From an uncultured Bdellovibrio sp. (GTDB lineage Bacteria; Bdellovibrionota; Bdellovibrionia; Bdellovibrionales; Bdellovibrionaceae), in NCBI RefSeq assembly GCF_946478835.1, contig NZ_CAMLDV010000015.1, positions 1 to 37,165 of the forward strand: a DNA stretch of 37,165 nucleotides. Reading direction: 5' to 3'. Below are positions 1-6,258 of the stretch, one piece after another. How positions within the stretch are numbered: the first letter of the stretch is position 1; the number at the start of each line of letters is the position of its first letter. Under the pieces are notes generated by a model that saw only the letters and a program-made list of their open reading frames with translations, was not told the origin of the DNA and did no database searches. Both the position numbers and the translations under genes were made by a program.

Positions 1-231
1 GACCTGAATATTGGGACTTCGAAGCAGATCCATCGTTTCCGTTTTTCCAACGATACCTACCTGGTTCTGACAGTAGGTCACTCGTGACAACAAAGAAATG
101 GCCTTTAGATCCGTCACCGTCATCACGGTGCCACTGTTCTCACGCAGACATTCAGAAAATTGCGGGGGCAAAGCGGCTTTTGCAGCCGCCATCGCAAATA
201 GAAAACTAAAAAGAAAGATCAAAGCTTTCAT
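1..231 (-). CDS. Exported protein of unknown function, 3' part outside window
   Basis: An open frame of 77 codons runs from an ATG at 231 down to base 1 with no stop, so only the N-terminal part is visible. A GAGGT ribosome site precedes the ATG. The first 20 residues (MKALIFLFSFLFAMAAAKAA) form a clear type I signal peptide with an AxA-like cleavage region, so the product should leave the cytoplasm. The visible mature part has two cysteines and no domain I recognise. The gene lies 70 bases downstream of the M23 peptidase on the same strand and could be cotranscribed with it. Confidence 0.7.
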   Translation of the reverse strand, partial: MKALIFLFSFLFAMAAAKAALPPQFSECLRENSGTVMTVTDLKAISLLSRVTYCQNQVGIVGKTETMDLLRSPNIQV

Positions 232-301
232 TGGAACCTCGATTTACTTTTATTGTACTCCGAATAAAAGCGACGAGGTTCTTGGTATTTAACAATGGAC
301 T

Positions 302-1306
302 TTATTCATCAAGAATATAGTTGATAGGATCGACAGCCGTTCCATTAATACGAACTTCATAGTGAAGATGCGGACCCGTCGAACGACCTGTATTTCCGAC
401 GGCACCGACAACGTCCCACTTATTCACGCGCTGACCGACTTGAACATAGATCTGCGACAAGTGACCGAAACGAGTCGTCACACCATAACCGTAGTCAATC
501 GTGATCAGTTTTCCGTAAGACTCATCGTAACTCGCAAACACGACGACGCCATCGGCTGGTGCATACACCGGAGACCCGGGAGCCGCCGCGATATCAAGAC
601 CGGCATGCAGCGCTGTTTTTCCTGAGAACGGAGACACACGATATCCAAAACGAGATGTGATCCAACCTTTTGCCGGTTTCATATTAGGAGTTGAGTTCAG
701 CAAACTTTGACGTTCCGATAAACTCTCCCACAAATCGATCACGCTTTGTTCTTTCAACTGAGTTTCTTTAACGGCCTTATCGATACGCACCACTAAAGAC
801 GCATAATCTTTATCTGCATTTTCATTTGCCAGTTCACCGACTTGGTCATTCAGAGGTTTTTTATTCGCAAAAACCTGATCTTGAGCCGCCAGTTCTTCAT
901 TTTCCTGACGTTGCTCCATCGGTTCATACTCTTCAACTTGTTGTCCTGCCGCTGGTTTTGGTCCCATCGTCAGTTTCGTGATACGGTCTTCCGCATCGAC
1001 GTTCGTGATCAACTTCAATTTTGTCGTGAATGTTTTTACGCGCTCCAAGGAATTTTCCAAAGCACTGACTTTACTTTCAACGACCTGGAATTGTTTGATA
1101 AGTTGCGCGTTTTCCGCTTTGAGGCGTTTATTTTCCATCGCTTGCAAAAGCAAACCGAAATAATCCACCAGACCCGCGGCAAAAATAATGATGATAACGG
1201 CAGAAATAAAAGAGATGGCTTTAAGCCAGGCAGCCGAGAGCACAATCTTACGGGTTTTTCCCGTCTGATTGCTCACAATAAACAGCGTCACCTTCTTTTT
1301 ATCCAA
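302..1306 (-). CDS. M23 family (LytM-type) metallopeptidase, membrane anchored
   Basis: Probable zinc endopeptidase acting on peptidoglycan cross-links in the periplasm. A cytoplasmic stub is followed by one transmembrane helix (about residues 30-52), a coiled-coil stretch (about 55-100), an acidic linker and a C-terminal M23 domain (about 210-330). In the 336-codon numbering from 1312 the expected metal ligands are present: H236 and D240 of HxxxD, and H315/H317 of HLH, with H284 as the further active-site His, so the enzyme looks catalytically intact rather than an EnvC/NlpD-type activator. Start choice: the frame opens at a TTG at 1312, but that lies only 2 bases from the AGGAG at 1319-1315. 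The in-frame TTG at 1306 has a normal 8-base spacing and is preferred, giving 334 residues. It lies downstream of the PP2C gene on the same strand. The peptide-bond specificity cannot be read from sequence. Confidence 0.88.
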   Translation of the reverse strand: MDKKKVTLFIVSNQTGKTRKIVLSAAWLKAISFISAVIIIIFAAGLVDYFGLLLQAMENKRLKAENAQLIKQFQVVESKVSALENSLERVKTFTTKLKLITNVDAEDRITKLTMGPKPAAGQQVEEYEPMEQRQENEELAAQDQVFANKKPLNDQVGELANENADKDYASLVVRIDKAVKETQLKEQSVIDLWESLSERQSLLNSTPNMKPAKGWITSRFGYRVSPFSGKTALHAGLDIAAAPGSPVYAPADGVVVFASYDESYGKLITIDYGYGVTTRFGHLSQIYVQVGQRVNKWDVVGAVGNTGRSTGPHLHYEVRINGTAVDPINYILDE

Positions 1307-1349
1307 CTCCAAGACTCCTAAATAAAACTAAAATAAAAACTAAAAAATA

Positions 1350-2114
1350 CTATTCATGAAAATGCAGTAGCATGACTGTGACGTTGTCGTCTCCGCCATT
1401 GGCTAGAGCTTGTTCTACACACGCTTTAACTATTTTGTCAGGTGTATTTTGATTCAAAATTTCAGAAATTCTTTTATCGTCAACCAAACCTGAAAGACCA
1501 TCCGAACACATCAAGAACATTTCCCCAGGGAAAATCTCTCTTTCAATGATATCTGGATAAACATCGCGCTCGTATCCCACACTGCGAGTGATGACGTTTC
1601 GTCCCACGAATTGGCGCACTTGCTCTTCACTCATCACGCCTGCGCGCAGTTGTTCATTCAATAAAGAATGATCTTCGGTGATCTGCCAAAGATTGGGTCG
1701 CTTAAATAAATAACAGCGAGAATCGCCGACATTTCCCACATACAAATGTTTACCGCGAATGTACGACATCACCATCGTTGTTCCCATGCCTGCAAGCTCG
1801 GGACGTTCATTCGCCGCTTTATCAAAAATTCTTTTCGACGCTTCTTCGTAGGCGAGCAAAATCATTTCGCGCGGAGATTTTTTTACAGCCTCCGGTTGAA
1901 GCATGATTTCTTCCACCGTCTCCACAGCCATACTGGAAGCGACTTCGCCGCCTGAATGACCGCCCATTCCATCTGCCACGATAAAGAGCCCCAGCTCTCT
2001 ATTGATAAGACAAGAATCCTGATTTGAATCGCGTCGTAGCCCTTTATCTGTCAGATACCAAGAGTCAAATTTCATAGATGTTTCATTTTCACCCAAAGGC
2101 GACAAAGGAGTCAA
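1350..2114 (-). CDS. PP2C family protein serine/threonine phosphatase
   Basis: A metal-dependent phosphatase expected to remove phosphate from Ser/Thr residues in the cytoplasm, usually opposing Hanks-type kinases. The whole 254-residue protein is one PP2C domain: RDSNQDS at about 28-34, VADGMGGHSGG at 46-56, GMGTTMV at 109-115, GDSRCYL at 130-136, CSDGLSG at 203-209 and GDDNVTV at 241-247. The metal-binding aspartates D33, D48, D205 and D242/D243 are all present. Start is uncertain: TTG at 2114 has an AGGA seven bases upstream, whereas ATG at 2075 (MKFDSWYL) matches the usual PP2C N-terminus but has no clear ribosome site. An in-frame stop lies shortly before 2114. No kinase gene is visible nearby. 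It is divergent from the TonB-like gene and upstream of the M23 gene. Confidence 0.9.
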   Translation of the reverse strand: MTPLSPLGENETSMKFDSWYLTDKGLRRDSNQDSCLINRELGLFIVADGMGGHSGGEVASSMAVETVEEIMLQPEAVKKSPREMILLAYEEASKRIFDKAANERPELAGMGTTMVMSYIRGKHLYVGNVGDSRCYLFKRPNLWQITEDHSLLNEQLRAGVMSEEQVRQFVGRNVITRSVGYERDVYPDIIEREIFPGEMFLMCSDGLSGLVDDKRISEILNQNTPDKIVKACVEQALANGGDDNVTVMLLHFHE

Positions 2115-2209
2115 AGTCTGGTCCTGGACTTGGGTCGCATTCTTCGCATCAGACTCACCATCAGCTTAATTTAAAGTGTCATAATACCGATAGAAAGGGG
2201 TGAGGTCGT

Positions 2210-3163
2210 ATGATGAAGTCACCGTCTTTCAGAATGTATGTGCTACTTTCGATAGTCTTCCACATCTTGGTGGTTGGGACACTGCTTGTAGTGGACCGAC
2301 TCTCTCCTGAAGCTCCAAAAAAGACTGAAACGGTGAGCATCAATTTTCTGAGCCCGGAAGACCTGCAAAAAATGGCGCAAGTTGAAGAGTTAGCTAAGAA
2401 AAAAGCGCTTCTTCCTGCCAATCAAATCGTAGAACAAAGCGAGACTTCAACAAACGAAGAGGCGCCGGAAAACGCACGCTTTTTGAGCGCGAAAAATCAG
2501 AAAGTTCAAAAGCAAACAGTCGCCAAAGTTCATGGCCAATTTCAAAACGTGAAGAAGGCGGCTCCGGAAAAAACTGGACCTAAAGGCGACGGCAAACAAA
2601 AGAACGTCGTCAAAGCAGAAGAATCTAAAAAACAGATCACCAAAGATCTTTTTAAAGGTTTTGATGCCAGCGAAGCGTTGGAAAGACAAAAAGTCTCCGA
2701 CAAGCAGGCTGGTCTAGGCGAAGGTCGAGGTAACGGTGATCAAAACACCGGTACGGGTGCCGAGACAAGCCAGACAAGTGATTATATCAAAGATGTCGAA
2801 GCGGGCCTTGAAACGGTCTTGAACACGCGTGAGTTTAAATATTATTCGTACTACAACCGCATTCGTCGTCAACTTTCTCAACATTGGGAAGGCCGCGTGC
2901 GCGAAAAACTTTCGAAGCTCTTTAAAGAAGGCCGTGCTCCGGCTGCGACCAATCAAGATCGCATCACGAAATTGATGATCGTTTTAAACGACAAAGGCAC
3001 TCTGGTGCGCGTGCAAGTCTTGAGTGACTCGGGCGTGCGTGACTTAGATGATGCCGCCATCGAAGCCTTCCGTGCAGCTGCTCCCTTCCCGAATCCTCCA
3101 AAAGGAATCATCGAAGGAGACGGCACTGTAAAAATCCGCTGGGATTTTGTTCTCGAAACTTAA
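2210..3163 (+). CDS. TonB family protein (energy-transducer-like)
   Basis: A 317-residue inner-membrane-anchored periplasmic protein. One N-terminal transmembrane helix (about residues 8-28, signal-anchor type) is followed by a long charged linker rich in Lys, Glu and Gln (about 50-210). A C-terminal TonB/TolA-like domain (about 220-317) has the typical run of an RRQLSQHWEG helix, a KLMIVLNDKGTLVRVQVLSD strand pair, DLDDAAIEAFRAAAPFPNPP and a closing strand. TonB-type proteins couple inner-membrane proton-driven motors (ExbBD or TolQR) to outer-membrane receptors; no such motor genes are in the window. A GGGGTGAGG ribosome site precedes ATG 2210; ATG 2213 is an alternative start. The exact partner receptor is unknown, and a structural TolA-like role is an alternative. 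Confidence 0.8.
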   Translation: MMKSPSFRMYVLLSIVFHILVVGTLLVVDRLSPEAPKKTETVSINFLSPEDLQKMAQVEELAKKKALLPANQIVEQSETSTNEEAPENARFLSAKNQKVQKQTVAKVHGQFQNVKKAAPEKTGPKGDGKQKNVVKAEESKKQITKDLFKGFDASEALERQKVSDKQAGLGEGRGNGDQNTGTGAETSQTSDYIKDVEAGLETVLNTREFKYYSYYNRIRRQLSQHWEGRVREKLSKLFKEGRAPAATNQDRITKLMIVLNDKGTLVRVQVLSDSGVRDLDDAAIEAFRAAAPFPNPPKGIIEGDGTVKIRWDFVLET

Positions 3164-3228
3164 TCTACATTCCGCGCCATGACTGTTGGGATCTCCTCTG
3201 TTGAAATCAATTCAGCAAGGAGATTTCC

Positions 3229-3657
3229 ATGGAAGTAAACGAAATTCATCGTGGGCGTTTGATTGATCACATTCAACTTGTCGTACGTGATCTTGAAGCT
3301 AGTAAAAAATTTTATTTTTCTATTTTTGAAGCTTTGCAAGTTCCTTTGGGTGGTCAAGGCGAAGATTATTTCTGGATTGACGAGCTCTTTATTTCTTCCA
3401 AAGAAAGCCGAGCATCGGCAGGCACCCTGACCGGTCGCACTCATTTGGCTTTTCAGGCTAAAGATGAAAATATGGTGAAGGCTTTTTATGAAGCTGCTTT
3501 GAAAGCCGGCGGAAAAGACAACGGTGCTCCTGGCAATCGACCTTATCATCCCGGCTACTATGCCGCTTTTGTGATTGATCCTGATGGCAACAATATTGAA
3601 GCCGTCTTTCACGGTCCCGCAAAACGCTCTGCAGACTCAGTCAAACTCACTTGGTAG
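3229..3657 (+). CDS. VOC family (glyoxalase/bleomycin-resistance fold) protein
   Basis: A 142-residue single-domain protein of the vicinal oxygen chelate superfamily. The repeated beta-alpha-beta-beta-beta modules are recognisable: DHIQLVVRDLEASKKFYFSI at the N-terminus, THLAFQAKDENMVKAFYEAA in the middle and VIDPDGNNIEAVFHGP at the end. Likely metal ligands are H14, H72 and E124. Members catalyse varied metal-dependent reactions (glyoxalase, dioxygenase, fosfomycin or bleomycin resistance) and the substrate cannot be told from this sequence. The start is well supported by AAGGAGATTTCC before the ATG. It stands alone on the plus strand and ends just before a strong hairpin terminator. Confidence 0.85.
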   Translation: MEVNEIHRGRLIDHIQLVVRDLEASKKFYFSIFEALQVPLGGQGEDYFWIDELFISSKESRASAGTLTGRTHLAFQAKDENMVKAFYEAALKAGGKDNGAPGNRPYHPGYYAAFVIDPDGNNIEAVFHGPAKRSADSVKLTW

Positions 3658-3672
3658 AAGAAATTCGACGCG

Positions 3673-3701
3673 AAAAGTGAAGGCACAAGCCTTCACTTTT
3701 T
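3673..3701. terminator. Bidirectional intrinsic terminator
   Basis: A perfect 12-bp stem (3673-3684 pairing with 3689-3700) has a four-base ACAA loop and an A-run/T-run at its two ends. It lies between the convergent VOC gene (ends 3657) and the receiver gene (ends 3719) and can serve both strands. Confidence 0.85.
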
Positions 3702-3718
3702 AATTCTGACTTCAGTTT

Positions 3719-4192
3719 CTAAATAAAGCGCAAGATCTCACTGAGAGATTTCATCATTTTACTGTAGCCCTGGCGCTTATCCACAAAGCCCACAAATTCA
3801 AACTTCTGCACAAAAGGACGATCGACTTCGGACTCTTTATGAGCCGAGTAAATCACGACAGGAATTTGCGAACGCAGTTTTCTAACTTTTCTATCCACTA
3901 GAAGACGATCAATCAATTCCAGCGTTTCTTTGCCACCCATGTCTGGCATACGCCAATCCAAGACGACCAAATCGAATTCGCGATTCATCAATAGCGGGAC
4001 CGCATCCTGACCATCATAGGCCACCGTAATATCGCAATTGTAGTGATCTAAAATGTGTGACATCAAAATGACAGAGTCCGAGCTATCGTCAATCACCAAA
4101 ACTTTCAGACGTCTTTTTTCAAGCATGGGTTTGATTGACTTGATATCGGCAACCTTCACGTCCCTGCGATTATCAGTTATTTCCATCTCCAT
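3719..4192 (-). CDS. Single-domain response regulator (REC only)
   Basis: A 157-residue protein made of a short charged N-terminal extension (about 28 residues) and one receiver domain, with no output domain. The acidic pocket D35/D36, the phospho-acceptor D79 (in VVLDWRMP), the switch residue S116 and the conserved K139 are all present, so it should accept phosphate from a histidine kinase. CheY-like proteins act by protein-protein contact. No kinase is encoded nearby. The ATG at 4192 has an AAGGAG site five bases upstream. A run of basic residues (RKVRKLRSQ) separates beta-4 from the preceding helix, a slightly long loop for this family. It is transcribed divergently from another single-domain regulator. 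Confidence 0.9.
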   Translation of the reverse strand: MEMEITDNRRDVKVADIKSIKPMLEKRRLKVLVIDDSSDSVILMSHILDHYNCDITVAYDGQDAVPLLMNREFDLVVLDWRMPDMGGKETLELIDRLLVDRKVRKLRSQIPVVIYSAHKESEVDRPFVQKFEFVGFVDKRQGYSKMMKSLSEILRFI

Positions 4193-4433
4193 GGCTTCTC
4201 CTTTTCAAAATTCTGCCCTCAGTGTAGAGAATGTAGATGAAAGAAAATTCTAGATTTACATTAATGACAGGAGTTTAATGTTTTCAGGCACACCCCTGCG
4301 TTATCTCAGCCTATCTCGTTTCTATTGAGTAATAAATCCGATCTAAAGTAGAGACACAATACTGTCTATTCACAGTCTCTATTAAAATTGGTTTGCAGCC
4401 GTTTACGACCACCCTAAAATTGATAGGGAGACT
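4193..4433. other. Divergent intergenic region between two receiver genes
   Basis: These 241 bases separate two divergently transcribed response-regulator genes and must hold promoters for both. I could not place a convincing sigma-70 pair. A 7-bp inverted repeat (4349-4355 with 4375-4381, 19 bases apart) encloses a second 5-bp one (4361-4365 with 4372-4376); this could be an operator or chance. Confidence 0.4.
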
Positions 4434-4877
4434 ATGATGAAAAATCAAACCGAACTTTCTGTAAAAGAAAATCCGCGTTTCACCTCTCCCCTCTTCAACC
4501 AACGCATTTTGGTCATTGATGACTCCGAAGATACGTTGGCTTTACTTCAACATCGTTTAAAAAAATTCGGAGCTCAAGTCACGAGCTGCCTTGATCCCAA
4601 AGAGGCTTTAAAGACAGCCCAAGAAAAAGATTTTGATGTGATTATTTCCGATATAGGAATGCCTGATCTTAATGGTTACGATTTGATGAAAATTTATCGT
4701 GCTTGGGAAAAGCGTCACGATAAAAATAAAACACCGGCTATTGCTCTGACCGCTTACACCACGGAGGAAGATGCCCGCAAAGCACTTGAAGCGGGTTTTC
4801 AAGTGCACATGACAAAGCCTATGAATATAAAAGTTTTAGAAAAAGAAATTGAAACGCTGATCGGCGAAGGCAAGTAA
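4434..4877 (+). CDS. Single-domain response regulator (REC only)
   Basis: A 147-residue protein with an N-terminal tail of about 22 residues and one complete receiver domain. D29/D30, phospho-acceptor D73 (in ISDIGMP), T106 and K128 (in MTKPM) form the full phosphorylation site. The alpha-1/beta-2 and TAYTTEEDARKALEAGF segments look like the receiver domains of hybrid kinases rather than CheY, so it may work in a phosphorelay. GGGAG lies three bases before ATG 4434; ATG 4437 is possible. It is divergent from the 3719-4192 regulator and converges on an exported-protein gene whose stop codon abuts its own. Confidence 0.9.
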   Translation: MMKNQTELSVKENPRFTSPLFNQRILVIDDSEDTLALLQHRLKKFGAQVTSCLDPKEALKTAQEKDFDVIISDIGMPDLNGYDLMKIYRAWEKRHDKNKTPAIALTAYTTEEDARKALEAGFQVHMTKPMNIKVLEKEIETLIGEGK

Positions 4878-5417
4878 TTAACGAAGTGTTCCCCAAAAAT
4901 CGCGAATATTGTTCTTTACGGTCTTATCTGACTTTTTAGAAAGACGGAAAACGAGACCCACAGGTTTTGCATTTACAAATCCCAAAACAACTCTTCGTTC
5001 AGGAATTTTTCCGGCTTTATCCGGATCATCCACCTGTGCTTCGCACGTTTTTCCAGTGTGGGACGTGAAAATCTCTGTCTCATGAAATTTTAACGAACTC
5101 TCCTTGAGGGGACCAAAGATGCGCGCCAAAAGCTTTTCGCAAAGCTCCTTATCCATCGACAAGTTCTCAATGCCTTTAAAAGTATAGAGATCCACTGTGC
5201 GCAGGTCTTTGGAGTTTTCTCCTGGACGCGTGATGATTCCAGCAAAATCATCCACCTTGCCGATGTCCAACATCGTTTGATCGCTTTTAGATAAAAAATC
5301 AATGGCTTCCTTGGATTTAATCGGAGAAGGCGTTGGCGTTTTCTCTGGTGTCTCGGCCATAGAGGAAGACAACATTGCAAAGCTGCCGATCATGAAGAAT
5401 GAAATCACTTTTTTCAT
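4878..5417 (-). CDS. Exported protein of unknown function
   Basis: A 179-residue protein with a type I signal peptide (MKKVISFFMIGSFAMLSSSM, AxE-like site near residue 21) followed by a short Pro/Thr-rich segment and a compact domain with two cysteines that could form a disulfide. I do not recognise the family. The ATG follows the upstream gene's stop by seven bases and its AGG ribosome site overlaps that TAG stop, so the two genes are almost certainly one operon. Its stop (4878-4880) directly abuts the stop of the convergent regulator gene. Confidence 0.75.
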   Translation of the reverse strand: MKKVISFFMIGSFAMLSSSMAETPEKTPTPSPIKSKEAIDFLSKSDQTMLDIGKVDDFAGIITRPGENSKDLRTVDLYTFKGIENLSMDKELCEKLLARIFGPLKESSLKFHETEIFTSHTGKTCEAQVDDPDKAGKIPERRVVLGFVNAKPVGLVFRLSKKSDKTVKNNIRDFWGTLR

Positions 5418-5424
5418 AGCCTAC

Positions 5425-5913
5425 CTATTTAACGCCTGAAGCATCACCAGCTGTTTTTGTGGAGCCGCCCTGAGCTTTTCTGATTTTTTGTACAATTCCC
5501 GCAAACTCTGCATCGCTGGATTTTTTAAATGTCTGTCCTTGAATGGAAACCGAGCGACTTCCTCTAACTTCGGCATTATAAGTTTTGCCGTTTTCTAAAG
5601 TGACTTTGAAGTTGCTGCCATCAAAACAAACTTTTTTAAGATATCCGTCATCGGTATAAATATCGCCGGGCTTCCAGATGTAGCCCTCCATTTTTAGCTT
5701 TGATCCTACCGTACGAATTTTAAGTCCCGCCGTTACAAACATCGTATCGGCAGTCAGCATCACGGGAAGCTGCTGGACGATCGCAGGAAAGTCGCTTTTT
5801 TTAGCTTCAAAATCTGTCGCCGACGTGACGCACGTCTCGGCTGCGACACTCATTTGTGAAAACAAAGAGGTCAGAAAAAAGCCGAACGTCAAAAGATGAT
5901 ACCTAAGTTTCAT
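5425..5913 (-). CDS. Exported protein of unknown function, first gene of a two-gene unit
   Basis: The open frame extends upstream to 6048, but the ATG at 5913 has an AAGGA five bases before it and is followed by a good signal peptide (MKLRYHLLTFGFFLTSLFSQ, cleavage near VAA-E), so 162 residues is the likely product. The mature part is rich in beta-strand-like segments (LKIRTVGSKLKMEGYIW, FKVTLENGKTYNAEVRGSRS) and has two or more cysteines. No known family is recognised. It lies seven bases upstream of the exported protein at 4878-5417; the pair may act together in the periplasm. Confidence 0.75.
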   Translation of the reverse strand: MKLRYHLLTFGFFLTSLFSQMSVAAETCVTSATDFEAKKSDFPAIVQQLPVMLTADTMFVTAGLKIRTVGSKLKMEGYIWKPGDIYTDDGYLKKVCFDGSNFKVTLENGKTYNAEVRGSRSVSIQGQTFKKSSDAEFAGIVQKIRKAQGGSTKTAGDASGVK

Positions 5914-6258
5914 GTGCATCCTTTTGTTTTGATTTATCACTCTTATGGTATCGGCTTTCCGAGCGAAATTCTGAATTGCAAATAAGGCAGGAACACTATT
6001 TATGAGTTCGCCAAGGCATCTCGGATTGAGACAAAGGTCTTGTAGCACCGATCTGACCGCCTTGCTTTTTTAAGACGATTTTTCATTCTAAAGGGACCTA
6101 ATTTTTAACTTATTTACCTAGGGGCTCTGCGGTATGTGGCCTCTAAGTCTAAAATAGAGCCAGAACTCTTGCTGCGGGGCTTAAAGCCATGGACTCCTCC
6201 TCGGTACAGTGCTAGTTTGCCAGACGCTAGAAAAGTACAAAATCCGAAGGAGAATCAC
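5914..6258. other. Divergent intergenic region upstream of the AceE-type gene
   Basis: About 345 bases without a well-supported gene if the starts at 5913 (minus) and 6259 (plus) are right. Its last 123 bases are open in frame with the AceE-type gene from a GTG at 6136, but that GTG has no good ribosome site. I see AT-rich tracts around 6065-6120 and no convincing promoter pair, riboswitch or terminator. Confidence 0.4.

Noticed and set aside
842..1321. Plus-strand open frame of 159 codons
   Set aside because: Antisense to the M23 peptidase gene; composition is Phe/Arg-rich as expected of a shadow frame, with no ribosome site.
6136..6258. In-frame extension of the AceE-type gene from GTG 6136
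   Set aside because: No ribosome site before 6136, while TTG 6259 has a strong AAGGAG at normal spacing; kept only as an alternative.
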